Assembly (NCBI GenBank): GCA_949317995.1
Contig: OX439038.1
Span: 3,242,001 to 3,306,000 of the forward strand
Reading direction: 5' to 3'
Source: Acholoe squamosa
Taxonomy: Eukaryota; Annelida; Polychaeta; Phyllodocida; Polynoidae
Length of the DNA stretch: 64,000 nt
Numbering within the stretch: the first letter of the stretch is position 1; every line of letters starts with the position of its first letter. Made by a program: the position numbers and the translations under genes. This document shows, one piece after another, positions 31,950 to 43,786 of the stretch. The notes under the pieces were generated by a model. That model was not told where the DNA came from, made no database searches, and worked only from the letters and a program-made list of their open reading frames with translations.

Positions 31950-34900
31950 AGTCAAGTCAAAGTCTAAAAATGAAAGGCTCCAGGAAACGGTTCCTCAACG
32001 CTGATTGTCAAAGAGGTATTTAGGTATTATGTATTATGCAGATTGGCTGCTCGTGTCCTTGTCATCTAGATCGCTGAAATGGAAAGTAGGTGGATCTAAT
32101 ATCGAGAATCGAGTGGTTCATGCTAGATCAGGAAACAGAGGAAGGCAACTACAATAAAACTGACTGCAACATAGGGCCTCTGCCAATGGTCAATATCCAC
32201 TGTTTGTACTACTGAGACTTACATCTTTAGAGCTAGATTCATGACCAAGCTGTTTGTGCTAAAACGCTACACATTTTTTGGGATGCTACTCTTACTAATG
32301 ACCAATCCAAAATACTCAAACAACCATAACATATTGTCCCACTTTTCAATGCTGATGTAGTTTGTTGTTAATGTTGTTTTTTATTCTGATGATCATTGGT
32401 GTTTTCTTGTGACTAGCTTGAATTTATGTCCTGTTTTTATAGAACAGTCAATGATCTTTTGTGTGGAGAAATACTGTAGGATAAAAAGCTGTGAATCTAC
32501 CCTTGTAAGGAAATGGAATTTAGTCACTCCTTTAAGCTTCTGAACACATCCATGTCTAAAGGTGTTAAAGCTGCCATTGTTACACAGAGCTCCCTGGAAG
32601 CCGTCACTTCATTAAATGCAATTTGTATGAGCTGAGCTTCTGAGAATCTTGTGAACAATACAATAAAGCATCTTAGGATACTGCTTGGTGTCCTCGCCAC
32701 TAAATATGTTGTCACTTTTCAGAAATATTTATGATCCTGTATGTGAACCCTTGGATAAATTGGCAGCCTTTATGGTATTGAATTAGACACATCCCCTCAT
32801 TTTGGTTGAACTTGAGTTCAATCAGTCTAATTCATTATTCAAATTTAACGTCACCTTCCCTCTACAGATCAATGGGTGGTTCTTGTCCACTGGGGTTAAT
32901 TACTTGTTAAAGGTTTCACTCGTCCTGTGTGAGGACATAAAACTGACTTTCATGTTGCTGACCTAGCCAAGTAAAACGTTGCAAAGCCCTGGTAGCATTT
33001 GTTGAAATTTGAAAAGGAAATCTCTTTCGGGATATTTGCCTTCCAAATGAAGGCCATTAACCAGAAAACAACACTGCTTTTCACTGCTTTTGTCTGGTAT
33101 AATCTTTTGCTAATCAAACAATTTCTACTCTTGAAAGTGTAGTGGCCGGTATCACCTTGTATATATTATTGTGGATCATCCAAGCGGTGTGCTTGCATGT
33201 GGCCAGCTCCTATGCTAACCTCTTCTGATAGGAGGAGTTTAGTGATTCATCCGAAGATATAGACATCAATGACATAGGAGGTAACGATATTGATGTAGAT
33301 CCTCTAGAAGAGGATAAGACCAGTTTGTTATCATCCAAATAAATCAAAGATATTCGATTGAGAGTGTTACGCAGTAGAGCTATAACTACTGATGCAGCAA
33401 CTTTGTCACAGTCACTAGATGATGCTCTATCCGAATCAGATTTTAATCTGGGTGGTAGTAGAGCTTTTCATTTAGAAAAAAGGGAGATGCTGAATTATCA
33501 CAAAGTAATGAACAAGAATCACGCAAGTGACTGAGCTCACGCCTTGGATCAGAAACATTGTGAGTCAGGAACATGTTTGGTGGCTCTTTGGCTCGCTTAA
33601 CACAAGAAGCAAAACACAACTCGAGTGATTCGGGTTGAGCAAGGTAGCACAGCAGAGAGGACCCGGAGGTGACCTTTATTCAGAAGGTTTACAGGAAAGA
33701 GTCTAACCTGAATGGGGTCCAGGTCTCTTCTGTGGATCGCCCAGCTTCTTGATAGAAGCTGGGTGCGATGTGTGGTGCTGCCCCCTCACAGATCAGCTAG
33801 GCGGCATAGGCAACATCTATCCGATCTGGAAAGAACTGGCAACATGCAATCACGCCACTCGGAAGATCCACAGTAATATATACAATGTGATACTGGCCCC
33901 TACAAAAGGTACAGAACACTTGTCGGATTAGTGAGAAAAAAAATATTCAACAATTGCAGTGGAACCTGTCCTTAAAACAAGCAGAAAGGGAATATAAAAT
34001 CTGCAGGTTCAAACTACCTGCATTGCAAACTGCTTTCCAGACAAAGCACACCTAATGAAGAATATATATAATGATAATGGTTGCATTAGAATTTTTTGAC
34101 CATCTGACAATATAAATTGTCAAATTCAGATTGAATGGACCTAACTCACAATAGAAGGTACTTCACACCTTTTCAACAGAGACTATTCATGTATTGGTAG
34201 CTCTAATGGCAAAATCATGTCACGATTTCTCTGATATGTCTGTGAAGTCTTATTGAAGTTACAAAGTTTAGAATAAATTATTTTCTAGTCTGAGACTCAC
34301 AGCTTTTTTTTTTATTTCCACTACACAAAGTGAGATGAAAGACATAAAGGAAGATCTCATCAACTCACAGCATCTTACTCTGACATAGTTCAGAAGGCCC
34401 ATTAATCATACACAACAATTTTAAAGATAACAAAAAGTCAATATGCTATGGTATAAAACAAGATGTTTTTATCATTTTTTGCAAGGGGGGAGGTGTTCTG
34501 TCCTTATGCCTCTTATAGTCAGTATTAAATCAGCCCCATATCAGACTCCTAACCAAACTAAGTCTGTAGTAGGTCAAAAATTAGGTATTTTCATTGTGAT
34601 TAGGGTAGGACCTTAATTATCACACTAAATGTCTGTCATTTCCTCAAATTACAATATGTAATTTGTAAAGGAATCACAGGTTTAAAGGAAAGAAAGACCT
34701 CCAAATATGTACAATTGGCCTGAGTAGTGCATACTTATATGATATTCAAAGAAGTAAATACTGGTCAGTTATCTTTGAAGGGTATCATTAATGGTTATTT
34801 GTAAGGAACTATTGCAATATTCCACAGTAATGATGTGATTCAATTGCCTGAATGGAATCCCCTAGGGCCCCCATGGAGACCCTCGTTATTTACAAGGATA

Positions 34901-35097
34901 AGGGGAAGTATTGGCTTAAAGGGTATTTAGGTCTGATGTCAATGTCCATGAAGCTAATAAAAGAGGTGATTACAGTGCCTGACTGAATTAACCTTAATTA
35001 TCCTTGAGGTAACCTTGAACAACTTGGTGTTTGAAATCAATGGCCTCAAAGGACTGAAAGCCCTGAGACAGTTGCGAAACTGTCTGATCTGTTTGGA
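31950..35097. repeat. Segmental duplication, partner at 52150-55150
   Basis: Collinear landmarks: CTGACTGCAACATAG, GAGACTTACATCTTTAGA, GGATGCTACTCTTA, GCATCTTAGGATACTGCTTG, AGAAATATTTATGA, ATCAATGGGTGGTTCTT, GACATAAAACTG, CTTGTCGGATTAGTGA, GATAATGGTTGCATTAG, and GGGGAAGTATTGGCTTAAAG near the end. No open frame is conserved between the two copies, so both are non-coding. This copy has a roughly 770-bp insertion (about 33140-33910) that the partner lacks, and it is cut at about 35098 by a LINE fragment. Confidence 0.78.
33140..33910. mobile_element. Unclassified insertion, about 770 bp
   Basis: Present here and absent from the paralogous site near 53560. It begins near GTGGCCGGTATCACC and ends near CCCCTACAAAAGGTA. 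The first half contains a short stretch whose acidic, Ser-rich translation looks protein-derived but decayed. The second half looks non-coding. I cannot assign a family, and no convincing terminal repeats are seen. Confidence 0.45.
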
Positions 35098-35345
35098 AAG
35101 GGGCAGCACAGGTGCATTGTGCCACAGGGCTCGGCGCTCGGCTTTTAATTATACACATTAACAGTGTAACAAAGATGATATTTTATATTTTATGTATGCC
35201 GATGATATTGCCTTGATGGTTTCTGAAGATGATACTACATGTATATGTCGTCAAATGCAGGAAGATCTCAATAGGGTACACCGGTGGTGTAGCACCTTCA
35301 TGCTAACAATGAACACTTAAAAGACCAAAGCCCTATGGTCTTATG
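35098..35345 (+). pseudogene. LINE reverse transcriptase fragment
   Basis: The translation shows RT block motifs VPQGSALG (from 35119) and, in another frame, FMYADDIALMVSEDD (catalytic YADD at 35195-35206) followed by LNRVHRWCSTFMLTMNT and KTKALWSYG. This is the order found in non-LTR reverse transcriptases, with the final W...N..KT thumb-side motif. Frame change and in-frame stops show it is dead, and only a small part of the RT domain is present. It interrupts the 32-35 kb duplicated block, so it inserted after the duplication. Confidence 0.75.
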
Positions 35346-35640
35346 GTGAGAACCAAAGGTTAAACCTACATTGTAGACAAGGGCTCGGAATTTGATTTGC
35401 ACATCAGAACAGCTGCTCATCAGAGATTGTGCTCTTGTATCATATGTATTTAGAGTAAAAAGAAATTTCAACAGCAACAACAGCATCATGCACAGAAACT
35501 CTCTTTTGAGGTAATTTTACATACGCCTACTAACTTCTGCCAGTGATCCCTGCAGTAACCTCCCGGCCCCCACATAATGTCATTGGAAATGGATTATAAT
35601 GAAAATTAAAAAAGGCCTTACTAAGGTCAGTGATCGACTG
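35346..35640. other. No gene recognised
   Basis: AT-rich sequence after the LINE fragment, possibly its 3' remainder. No tail or target duplication could be defined. Confidence 0.35.
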
Positions 35641-35734
35641 AGCAATAATTCATGAGTGTATTTAAAGCTTGCTTTATTTTTTCAAGCTTGCAACTTTATA
35701 TCCTAAATGTAATTCAAATAAACCTGGCAATGCC

Positions 35735-36002
35735 CTGGAAGGTATTTCTCAAGATGGTACGACTAGACCACTTCCAATTTGTAGTGGGATCCCTCACTCT
35801 TATGCCATTACAGCCCTGCATCTAGTAGTCACTGATGATTGCACCATTACGACTGTCCTACCGAACCCTGTGTAATTACTGCATCAAGGACTGGTCATAG
35901 AGGGCAGTCGTAGAGCAAAACCCAGGATGACCAGTTCTAATTTACAGGGTTTCAAATCGTAGTAGCTGTGTTCTATTTTACCATCTTGAGAAGTACCCTC
36001 CT
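35735..36002. mobile_element. MITE related to the GGAGGCCATTTCT family, subtype 2
   Basis: Ends CTGGAAGGTATTTCTCAAGA and CATCTTGAGAAGTACCCTCC, with GATGGTACGAC just inside. It is inserted between AACCTGGCAATG and GATTATGTT, which are contiguous in the paralogous block at about 6720. That supports the boundaries. Confidence 0.72.
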
Positions 36003-38221
36003 GATTATGTTACTTTAATCATGGTTTTGCTTTTACTGGTCATCAATAAATTCACTTTACTGGCTGACTGAAACAGGGTTATCTGTGTTCTCGTTTAATT
36101 CCAATGTGCAATGCTCATTCTTGCTGTCAGAGAATAATGCACAATGTGGATGTTTGCAGATTTCTCAAATAATAGAGCAGGGATAAAAATTGTCAAAAAA
36201 AAATGTCAATATATAGGCAAAAATCAATTCTATCTTATACCCACACTTATGGTTTGATGGGTCATAATCATACCCCTAACTGTAGGTGTGAATGAAGCTG
36301 TTGTAATGACACATATAACATGCTTAACAACAGGCCCTGGTCACAAAAGATGTCACCTATCACCTACAAAGATAAAGATAAATATATTGCAGAAACTGTC
36401 AAGAAATAATAACTTAAAAATTATATTTTTCTTCTTTTTAGCTTCCTACTCCATGACGTTATATGACGTTATATGAATTTTGCATTGATAGTTTGGATCC
36501 ACCATAATGCACACAATAAAGATTTGATTGAGAGAATATAAAAGAACAACATATTTTCTCTGCGATTCTGAGTGTAGGTACATTAGCTTTTTGAAGCAGT
36601 TTGCACTGAGATTTCAACTCTTATTCATCTAACATATCAGAGACTATTCTGAGATACTGAACATTATATCATAATCAATGTTCCAATAGTCCTCTACCTC
36701 ACATTATGGTTGTAGCAATACTTCCCCTTCACAAATAGACCATTCACCCAAAGGTACTCAGTCAGCCTGTTTGTTGTAGCAGTGTCTACATCACTTCAAA
36801 GGGATATTGAAATGTCAAAGATATTGAGTGTGTCTTTCCTTAACTCATTAAAGGCTGCAGAGAAGGATTGCATCATGCCATTCTCCATTTTTCCTGCAAA
36901 ATGTTCAGCTATCAATTCGCACAACTGTAATGTAATGATGACTGCCTCCTGGATTATATTGTCCTCATTCACTATTGTGCTTCAGAGAGTGTGCGCATAC
37001 TTAAGGACCGACGGTCAAGAACACAATCCTTGCTGCATGCTGCTAAGTTGGTGCAGAGTAATCACCATCTCAGTATTACCAATGTAACATTTCCATCAAC
37101 CTCAGTCTCTGTGTAATTGTATCCTTTGGTTATGTCACACCAACTCAGCCAACACATTAACTTTGGTTTAACCATAGTAGTGTGGAACTGGGCAGGGTGA
37201 GCCTATATGTTAACCAGAATGAGGCACTGGGCAGTGAGGCACTCAGCAGGTGATCTGCTAGATAACAGTAGAAAAAGTCCCAAACCAGAGTGTTTAACTC
37301 AATAATATGCATAAATATAGAGCTCAAATTTCCATGTTATGATTAAATAGGACAAAGAATCTGTGTAGAACTCTGATCCCTCGCTGTGTGTCAAGGTTGA
37401 GCTGCTGAACCACCGCCCAACCCCTCCGCACACTTTAGTCATCAGTTATATCTTACACTCACCGTAATATGCCGATGAGAAATGTGCCCAGTTATTTTGG
37501 TTAAAACAATGGGCCCTATATAAAATGGTAGGAATAAATACAATTAGTCCATATCATACTCTCTGATTCCATGACCTTTTGATGACACAGTGAAAAGGAG
37601 CACAACCCTATAAACCATTATAAAACTTAAGACTTCACTCAGTGGGATGATTGTTCCCTAAATAGAAGTGCTACATAATGCTCTGAATCGGCCTATAGAC
37701 TGATTCAAACAATGAATGAATCACTGTCAGAAATATTGTGATCCAATGTTTCTTTAGCCCATTGGACATGTCATTTATTGGCAAACTGTCCATTTAGATA
37801 CAGGACCGGACACTTCCAGTGTCTGGCCATGGGCTGCAGTGACCAACTGATCATATGTACTATAAGGTGGAATGAAATGCTTGGGGGTGATCGAGTGACA
37901 GAGCTTAATCCTACAGCTTTGAAAATATTTGGCATCAAATAACTGCAATATATACAAAATCAGTCCAAAGGTACCATTTGATCTTTCTACCATACTGTCC
38001 GGCAGTATGCCTTGATTGCCATGACAATATTCTCCTCAGGTAGACAACTTGGATGCATTCTTACCTTATCGGCGCAATTTGTAAGCATGTCATGGCTAAG
38101 TGGGGTCAGTAAGCCACCAGAGTGAGGTGATTCCAGGCCCTAATCGGCAAACACTGTGTGCCTGCAGAGCCTTGGAAGTTGGAAACACAAGGGGAACTAT
38201 TGGCTTAATAGGCAATAAGGT

Positions 38222-38490
38222 CTGGAGGGCATTTCTCAAGATGGTACGCCTGCACACACCCACTATGATTTGAAACCCTTGAAATATGAGTGGGTGATCA
38301 TAGGTAATGCACTACAACTGCTCTGTACGATCGGCACTTAAAGCAGTATTTATATAAGGTTTGGAAGGCCAGTCGTACCAGTGTAATCACTAGTAGCCAC
38401 CAGATGCAGGGCTGTATTGGCACTAGAGTGAGGTATCCCTTTACAATTTGAAGGGGCCCCAGTCATACCATCTTGAGAAGTGCCTTCCTG
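38222..38490. mobile_element. MITE related to the GGAGGCCATTTCT family, subtype 2
   Basis: Ends CTGGAGGGCATTTCTCAAGA and ACCATCTTGAGAAGTGCC. About 269 bp. The interior resembles the 35735 copy in opposite orientation (TAATCACTAGTAGCCACCAG type). Confidence 0.72.
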
Positions 38491-38650
38491 ATATTTATGC
38501 CCAAAAGGCTAATGAAAAAAAGTGATCACAGAATTCATGTGAATGACCTCCCTTAAACCTAAGGGCAATTGATGTTGTTTCCTCAGCCTTTATCTTTATC
38601 TTGTATTCAAAATAATTAGTCGATGCTCATTAGTAAGGTTATAGATGGTC

Positions 38651-39150
38651 TGCCCCCTTATTGGATTAAGGTGCAATTTACCCTTTAATGGCTACTTTCC
38701 TGCCATACAGACCACATTATGCTCGTACAAAGCACATTTCAGTCTATTTGGTGCATCATTCTTAGCATCGTCTTGTGCGAGAAGGGGTTCGATAAAGAGG
38801 TCATTATGAGGGGTCACAAGTGCTGTTCCAGAGTTTAATACTATTGCCTGATTAGGTTTGCCCTAACTTTTGTTGATTATATCACATATATCACAATATA
38901 TCACATATAAGATTTTTTTTTATATCTTATGTGTCTAAAGCAATATGTCAGTGAAAACCTCCATATCTACTGGCTTCCAAACTAAAATTGAGGCACTCAA
39001 TTGGGCACCATTCCCTTTCTCACTTCCGACTATTCATTTTAGCTGATCAATTAAATGATACCAATAGCAGTTGAGAACAAATATCAATATAATGAGCTTC
39101 GAATTATCTCCATAACTCTTCTACACAAATGCACCCAGCAAATTGTTGTG
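38651..39150. other. No gene; duplicated non-coding sequence
   Basis: About 38680-39130 resembles 30500-30980, including ATTCAATTGAGCACC-like and AATGATACCAACAGCAGTTG-like stretches. Confidence 0.55.
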
Positions 39151-39870
39151 ACTCCTTGTCCACCTGTGTGAAGTGACTCACACATGTCGCTAGATGGAAC
39201 ACGATGTCGCTATAGCACAAGATCACCAGGAATAGCAATGGTGGTGATCACATGGCCTCACCTTAGATGGCGAGGATGGTGATCACTCAGACTCACCAGG
39301 GATGGCGATGCTGATGATCAGTCACCTCGCTAGATAAAACACGTGCCTTGTCATAGCGCAAGTTCACCAGGGATGGCGAGTATCATGATCACTCATCCTC
39401 ACCAGGGATGGTGACATGAGTGACCACTCATCCTCACCAGGGATGGCGACATGAGTGATCAGTCACTTCACTAGATGAGACGCACACCACGTCATAACGC
39501 ACATTCACCACGGATGGCAATGATTGTGATCACTCACCTCACTAGATAAAACTCGTACCTCGTGATAGCACAGGTTCACCACAGATGGTGAGGATCTTGA
39601 TCACCCACAGTCACAGGGATTGCGACACGAGTGATCACTCACCTCACTAGATGAAACGCACACCATGCCATAGCGCATGTTCACCACGGTTGGCGAGGAT
39701 CATGATGACTCACACTCACCAGGGATGGCAAGGCGGTTGATCCCTCACCTTACTAGATGAAACGTGCACCACGTCATAGCGCAGGTTCACCATAGATGGC
39801 GAGAGTGGTGATCACTCAGACTCACCAGTGATGGCGACGCTGGTGATCACTCACCTTGTTAGATGAAAAG
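39150..39870. repeat. Minisatellite built on GATCACTCACCTCACTAGATG
   Basis: About seven degenerate units of roughly 70-120 bases containing TCACCTCACTAGATGAAAC, ACGTCATAGCGCA, GTTCACCA.GGATGGCGA and GTGATCACTCA. One terminal unit is also present at 28230-28330. Confidence 0.8.
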
Positions 39871-40204
39871 CTCATGATCATCGACAATGGTAATCATGCA
39901 GCCTCACATCTGCCAGATCAAAGTATGTTTTGCAAGAGAAGGTATTACCATATGTTTCTTCCCTCTAACCACAGACAATGTGTTCATGTTGATATTTCCC
40001 TATGTATTTTTCCTGTAACCAGAGAAAAGGTGTTTATGGATAGTTGCTTTCATTTTAGAGATACCTCTATCTAAATTCAATTGATATTCTCTCTATATAA
40101 TCTTGTTTGATTCAACTCTGAAGTATTACATGGAAATCAGTGTGAAACAAAGCACATTTGATACATATGGGACTTATACTTCATGCCCACACTTCCTAGA
40201 TAGG

Positions 40205-40640
40205 CTACATGTTGAACAGTGGTGCTGTCTCAACAACTTTGGCAATGGTGGTGATAAGTTGCAACTGTGAGTGAGAGGGAGTGACAGATGATGCAATCCT
40301 CAGAGAGCATTGACTTGGAGTGACACAAATTAACGCATTGAGTGAGACCAATGATGGCAATGGTGGTGATAAGTCGCCATTTTGTGTGAGAGTTGATGAC
40401 AGTGGCACACACTCACACAGCAAGTGACATCCATGTCAGCGATGGTGGTAATAAGTCACCATGCTTTGTGAGGGATGACAAGGAGTGGAACATACTCACG
40501 CAGTGAGTGAGATCATGTTGGCGACTGTTGTGATAAATCGCCATGCCATGTGAGACTGACACACTGTGGCAAAAGATGACGCAGTGAGTTATCACTCAGA
40601 AAGGAAGCACCATTGATGACCAATCATGGCGACAGATAAT
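40205..40640. repeat. Minisatellite, partner of 28680-29280
   Basis: Begins with the same unique border (GAACAGTGGTGCTGTCTCA) as the 28680 array and has about four to five units. Unit number has changed since duplication. Confidence 0.8.
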
Positions 40641-42035
40641 GACAATTTGCTGGGCACTTATTTGATCTTTCACCCTTTATATCTCACTTGGGTGGAAAGA
40701 CAATGAAAAAGTATGGCTTACATATCGCATACAACTGTTGTAAGTTGATGCGGTGAACATCACTGGACACATACACCCTCCCTCATTCCCCAGTTGGTCA
40801 ATGGTTTTGAGTACTAAACTACTCTGCAGAGTTTGTAAGCTTAGCAGAAAGTGACTTTAGAGATACCTTGGTTATTTGATCAGAGTGTCTAGAAAGCCTT
40901 TACAGAGGATGCTTAAATTTATCCCAGGTTATGATACATGTATGCCTTAGGGATCTTTAAATGGTGGATACAAAAAAGAGTTTGTCACTGTATTCTCCAT
41001 CTTCACTACAGGCTGTCATACAGCATGAGGTGTATATCTCACTTATGCCTAATTTGTAATTCAGGAAGCGAATCTATATTATCAATATAGAAATAGTAGA
41101 GTATCCTGCTTTTGGTTAAAACATACATAGAAAACAAAATAAATAATGAAATTTTTACCAACTTATAGTTGAGAGTTATAGTTGTGGTCAGAGCCAACAT
41201 TTGCTTTATACAGTACTAGATGCCTTATTCATGAAACAGGGTCAAAGGCCATTTCAGTAGCATATCGAGTTTCATCATATTTTATGATTTGATTCAGAGG
41301 TTGACATTCCACAAGGCTATAGACCAAGGTCATGAGAGAAATCTATCCACCTTTGAATGAAATATCTTGATTTCATTACCATGACCACTAGTGCATTTTT
41401 TTTTTCTGAATCTAAACATGAAGGAAGAGACACTCAGTGCTGGCCGAGATGAGGAAGAAAATCATAATGATTATTATAAATCACATCCTAATGTGACCAT
41501 TCCCTTGACATCAAATAGCAATACTGTGGTTTCTTCTCCTCTTTTTTCTGAAATGACTTTGATTTAAAAAGATCAGAAATGCTGTTGAGCAATGCTGATT
41601 CACATCGTGTTGTTTCATGGCACTATGCAACCTTACCCCGTGTAACATCATTTCTTACCAATGTCTGCCTCATCATCTGTTGGGTCATGAACTTTGATCA
41701 TATGTAACTTAGGGCAGTATTCATTTGTTGAGTCTCTCTAATAAAAGGACTTTGAGACCTCTGACAAGCACCCAGGCCAAATTAGTCCTGTACAGAGCAT
41801 TGCTGGGATGTTTGCTTTCCAACACAAAACTTGAATAGACCAAAATTGGACCCATCCTGAGCATAAAACTTTGATATAGAAGATATGAAAATTACATAAT
41901 ATTGATCTAACAAATCCCAAACCATTCTCACACAAATAGAATTATATTCAAAGTTTAGGATATCTACCCTCATATACTGGTTGAAACAATACTACTCCTC
42001 CCTCACAAATTGATGCACTATCGAACCAAAGGCAC
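40641..42035. other. No gene recognised
   Basis: AT-rich sequence. About 41850-42030 is a weak copy of the 3880/36600 block (CATATTGATCTAAC). Two overlapping short minus-strand frames near 41740-41970 show no domain. Confidence 0.45.
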
Positions 42036-42039
42036 TTAG

Positions 42040-42420
42040 TTACCCTGGAGGGTGTTGCTTCTATAGTAAAAAGAATAGCTGGCCAAAAATGCCCTCATTT
42101 CCAGTCCTTTCATTTCATGTAGCTTTAACTTGTCCCTTCTGTTGCTCACAAGTGGGCATTCAAGTATGGTGCTAAAAAAGGGTGATTTGAGTAGGTACCT
42201 AGTTGGGAGAAGTCAGTCATTATAATATGCTATAGAGTGTGTGACATGAGTAGGTACCTGATAGTGCAGCTCTCTCTATTTTAAACAAGGCAGGTGACTT
42301 TTCAGACTAATGTGGTGAGCGCCAGTTGAATAGTGAAGCAGAGCGTGACTTCTTTTGAAAAAAGAGTACCTACTGACAGCTCTTTTTACCATAGGAGCAA
42401 CACGCTCCTGTTAGTCTAAA
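42040..42420. mobile_element. Small TIR element, GGAGGGTGTTGCT family
   Basis: The left end GGAGGGTGTTGCTTCTATAG and right end ACCATAGGAGCAACACGCTC are inverted. The inner inverted modules are GTAAAAAGA and TCTTTTTAC. GAGTAGGTACCTAGTTGG and GAGTAGGTACCTGATAG occur inside as a direct pair. Related copies lie at 48370-49115. Confidence 0.72.
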
Positions 42421-42900
42421 CAGTGCTGTATACCACACCAAAGGCAGATTGATATTTTAAAGGTATTGACTGCATCCTGCCCTAACCATTTTGAAGGCTG
42501 CTCATGTTGGAGGTCATTACTCTCTGGGACTCTGGGAGTGTATCATCCCTGTAGGGCCTGAATGTAGCTCGGCTGCATCAATTCAGCTCTATAGTGTTTT
42601 ACAATACATTTTGGGGCCTTAGGGGGTGTCATTAACTTTCAAAATTTGTTTGAATCATGTTGATATTCCTATTAGAAGTGAAATGGTGGTGGTCTAAGCT
42701 AAACACATGGGTATAAACTCCCGTGATAAGGAAGATACAGCTTTGATAACATAGCATTCATATTCTCAAAAATGATAATTTGATCAAACTTTAAACATGC
42801 ATATTTCAGGAAACCCTTCATCAATTGAGATGAAATAAAATGCATATTGTAGCTATTCTTTTGTATTTTCAAATTCTGAAAATAGAATGATCCACATGGT
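42421..42900. other. No gene recognised
   Basis: A CTCTGGGACTCTGGGAG repeat near 42520 and AT-rich sequence. Nothing supportable. Confidence 0.35.
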
Positions 42901-42920
42901 CACATGGTACAATTTCCATT

Positions 42921-42987
42921 GGTAACCATGGCAACCATATTCATGCAAAAAATCACTATTTTCAGTACTTTGGTTGCCATGGTAACC
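42921..42987. promoter_or_regulatory. Inverted pair of X-box (RFX-type) palindromes
   Basis: GGTAACCATGGCAACC at 42921-42936 and GGTTGCCATGGTAACC at 42972-42987. Each is two RFX half-sites with an AT spacer, and the second is the exact reverse complement of the first. RFX factors bind GTTRCCAT-GGYAAC boxes, typically at ciliary gene promoters. A simpler reading is that they are the arms of a small palindromic element. No adjacent gene is recognised. Confidence 0.6.
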
Positions 42988-43329
42988 AGTATATTTGTTG
43001 AAAATGGACCAAATGCACAGAAATAATTTCTACCATATTTCCTTGCATGGAAAAATCTCAAAAGTAGGTTTTCACGCATTTTTTTATGATTTTTTTTATT
43101 AAATACTATTTATCATGTTTAGAGGGTCACGATATATAAGAAATCAAAGATAGACTCCAATAATTTCCCTAAGAGACATGAAGGCATGCCTGGTATAGAC
43201 ATGCCTTTCCACTCAGATTGGCCATCTGTATTAGCTATACCAGAAGCAGACAGTATATCTGGGCAATATTAGTCGGCACAGCTGTAATATATTATTGACT
43301 GCATTCTCGGTCATATTACCCGTGCATAG

Positions 43330-43786
43330 TCTCACCATGTTAAGAAACGGCCCCAGAGTGCAGGATCTGGGGATTAGAACACACTCCAGGCAGCATGCAG
43401 CTAAGACTGTGTCAGGTCATTAAGAGCTCATCATTACCAATTCAAGAGATGCGTTAACTTGGCGTACCTCTGTAATTGTATCCTTAGGTTATGTCACCAC
43501 AAATCAGCCAACACCATAAGTTTGGACCTAAGAATCCCTGCTGAGAGGCAGAATGTAGGTCTGAGAGGTGTCCATAGTCATATCTAAATGTGGCAGAGAC
43601 CACAATTACAGTGCTTGGGGCTTAAAGCACATTGCTGCCAGAGTGTACCTAAGATGGTGTTGAATAATTACCACCTCATTATTAGAATTGCAGCAGGAGG
43701 TCATTAACTCCAGTGCGTCTTTGTAATTGTATCCTCAGGATACATACCACCAGACTAGAACTAACTATGACTGCTCCCTCTCAACA
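43330..43786. repeat. Two further diverged copies of the 7.3-kb conserved stretch
   Basis: About 43365-43530 and 43600-43760 resemble 7340-7480 and 37015-37160. Shared features are AGCTAAGA.TGTGT, TCATCATTACCA, TGTAATTGTATCCT and AATCAGCCAACA. The hairpin arms are partly kept in the first copy. Confidence 0.55.

Larger units (their letters stand above)
35640..38650. repeat. Diverged paralogous block, copy at 35.6-38.7 kb
   Basis: Collinear with 6600-8650 (same landmarks), with two MITE copies inserted (35735 and 38222) that the partner lacks. Contains TATAAAAG at 36537-36544 followed by GTAGGTACATTAGC, the same pair of signals as at 3796. Predicted open frames differ between copies, so none is called. 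Confidence 0.68.
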
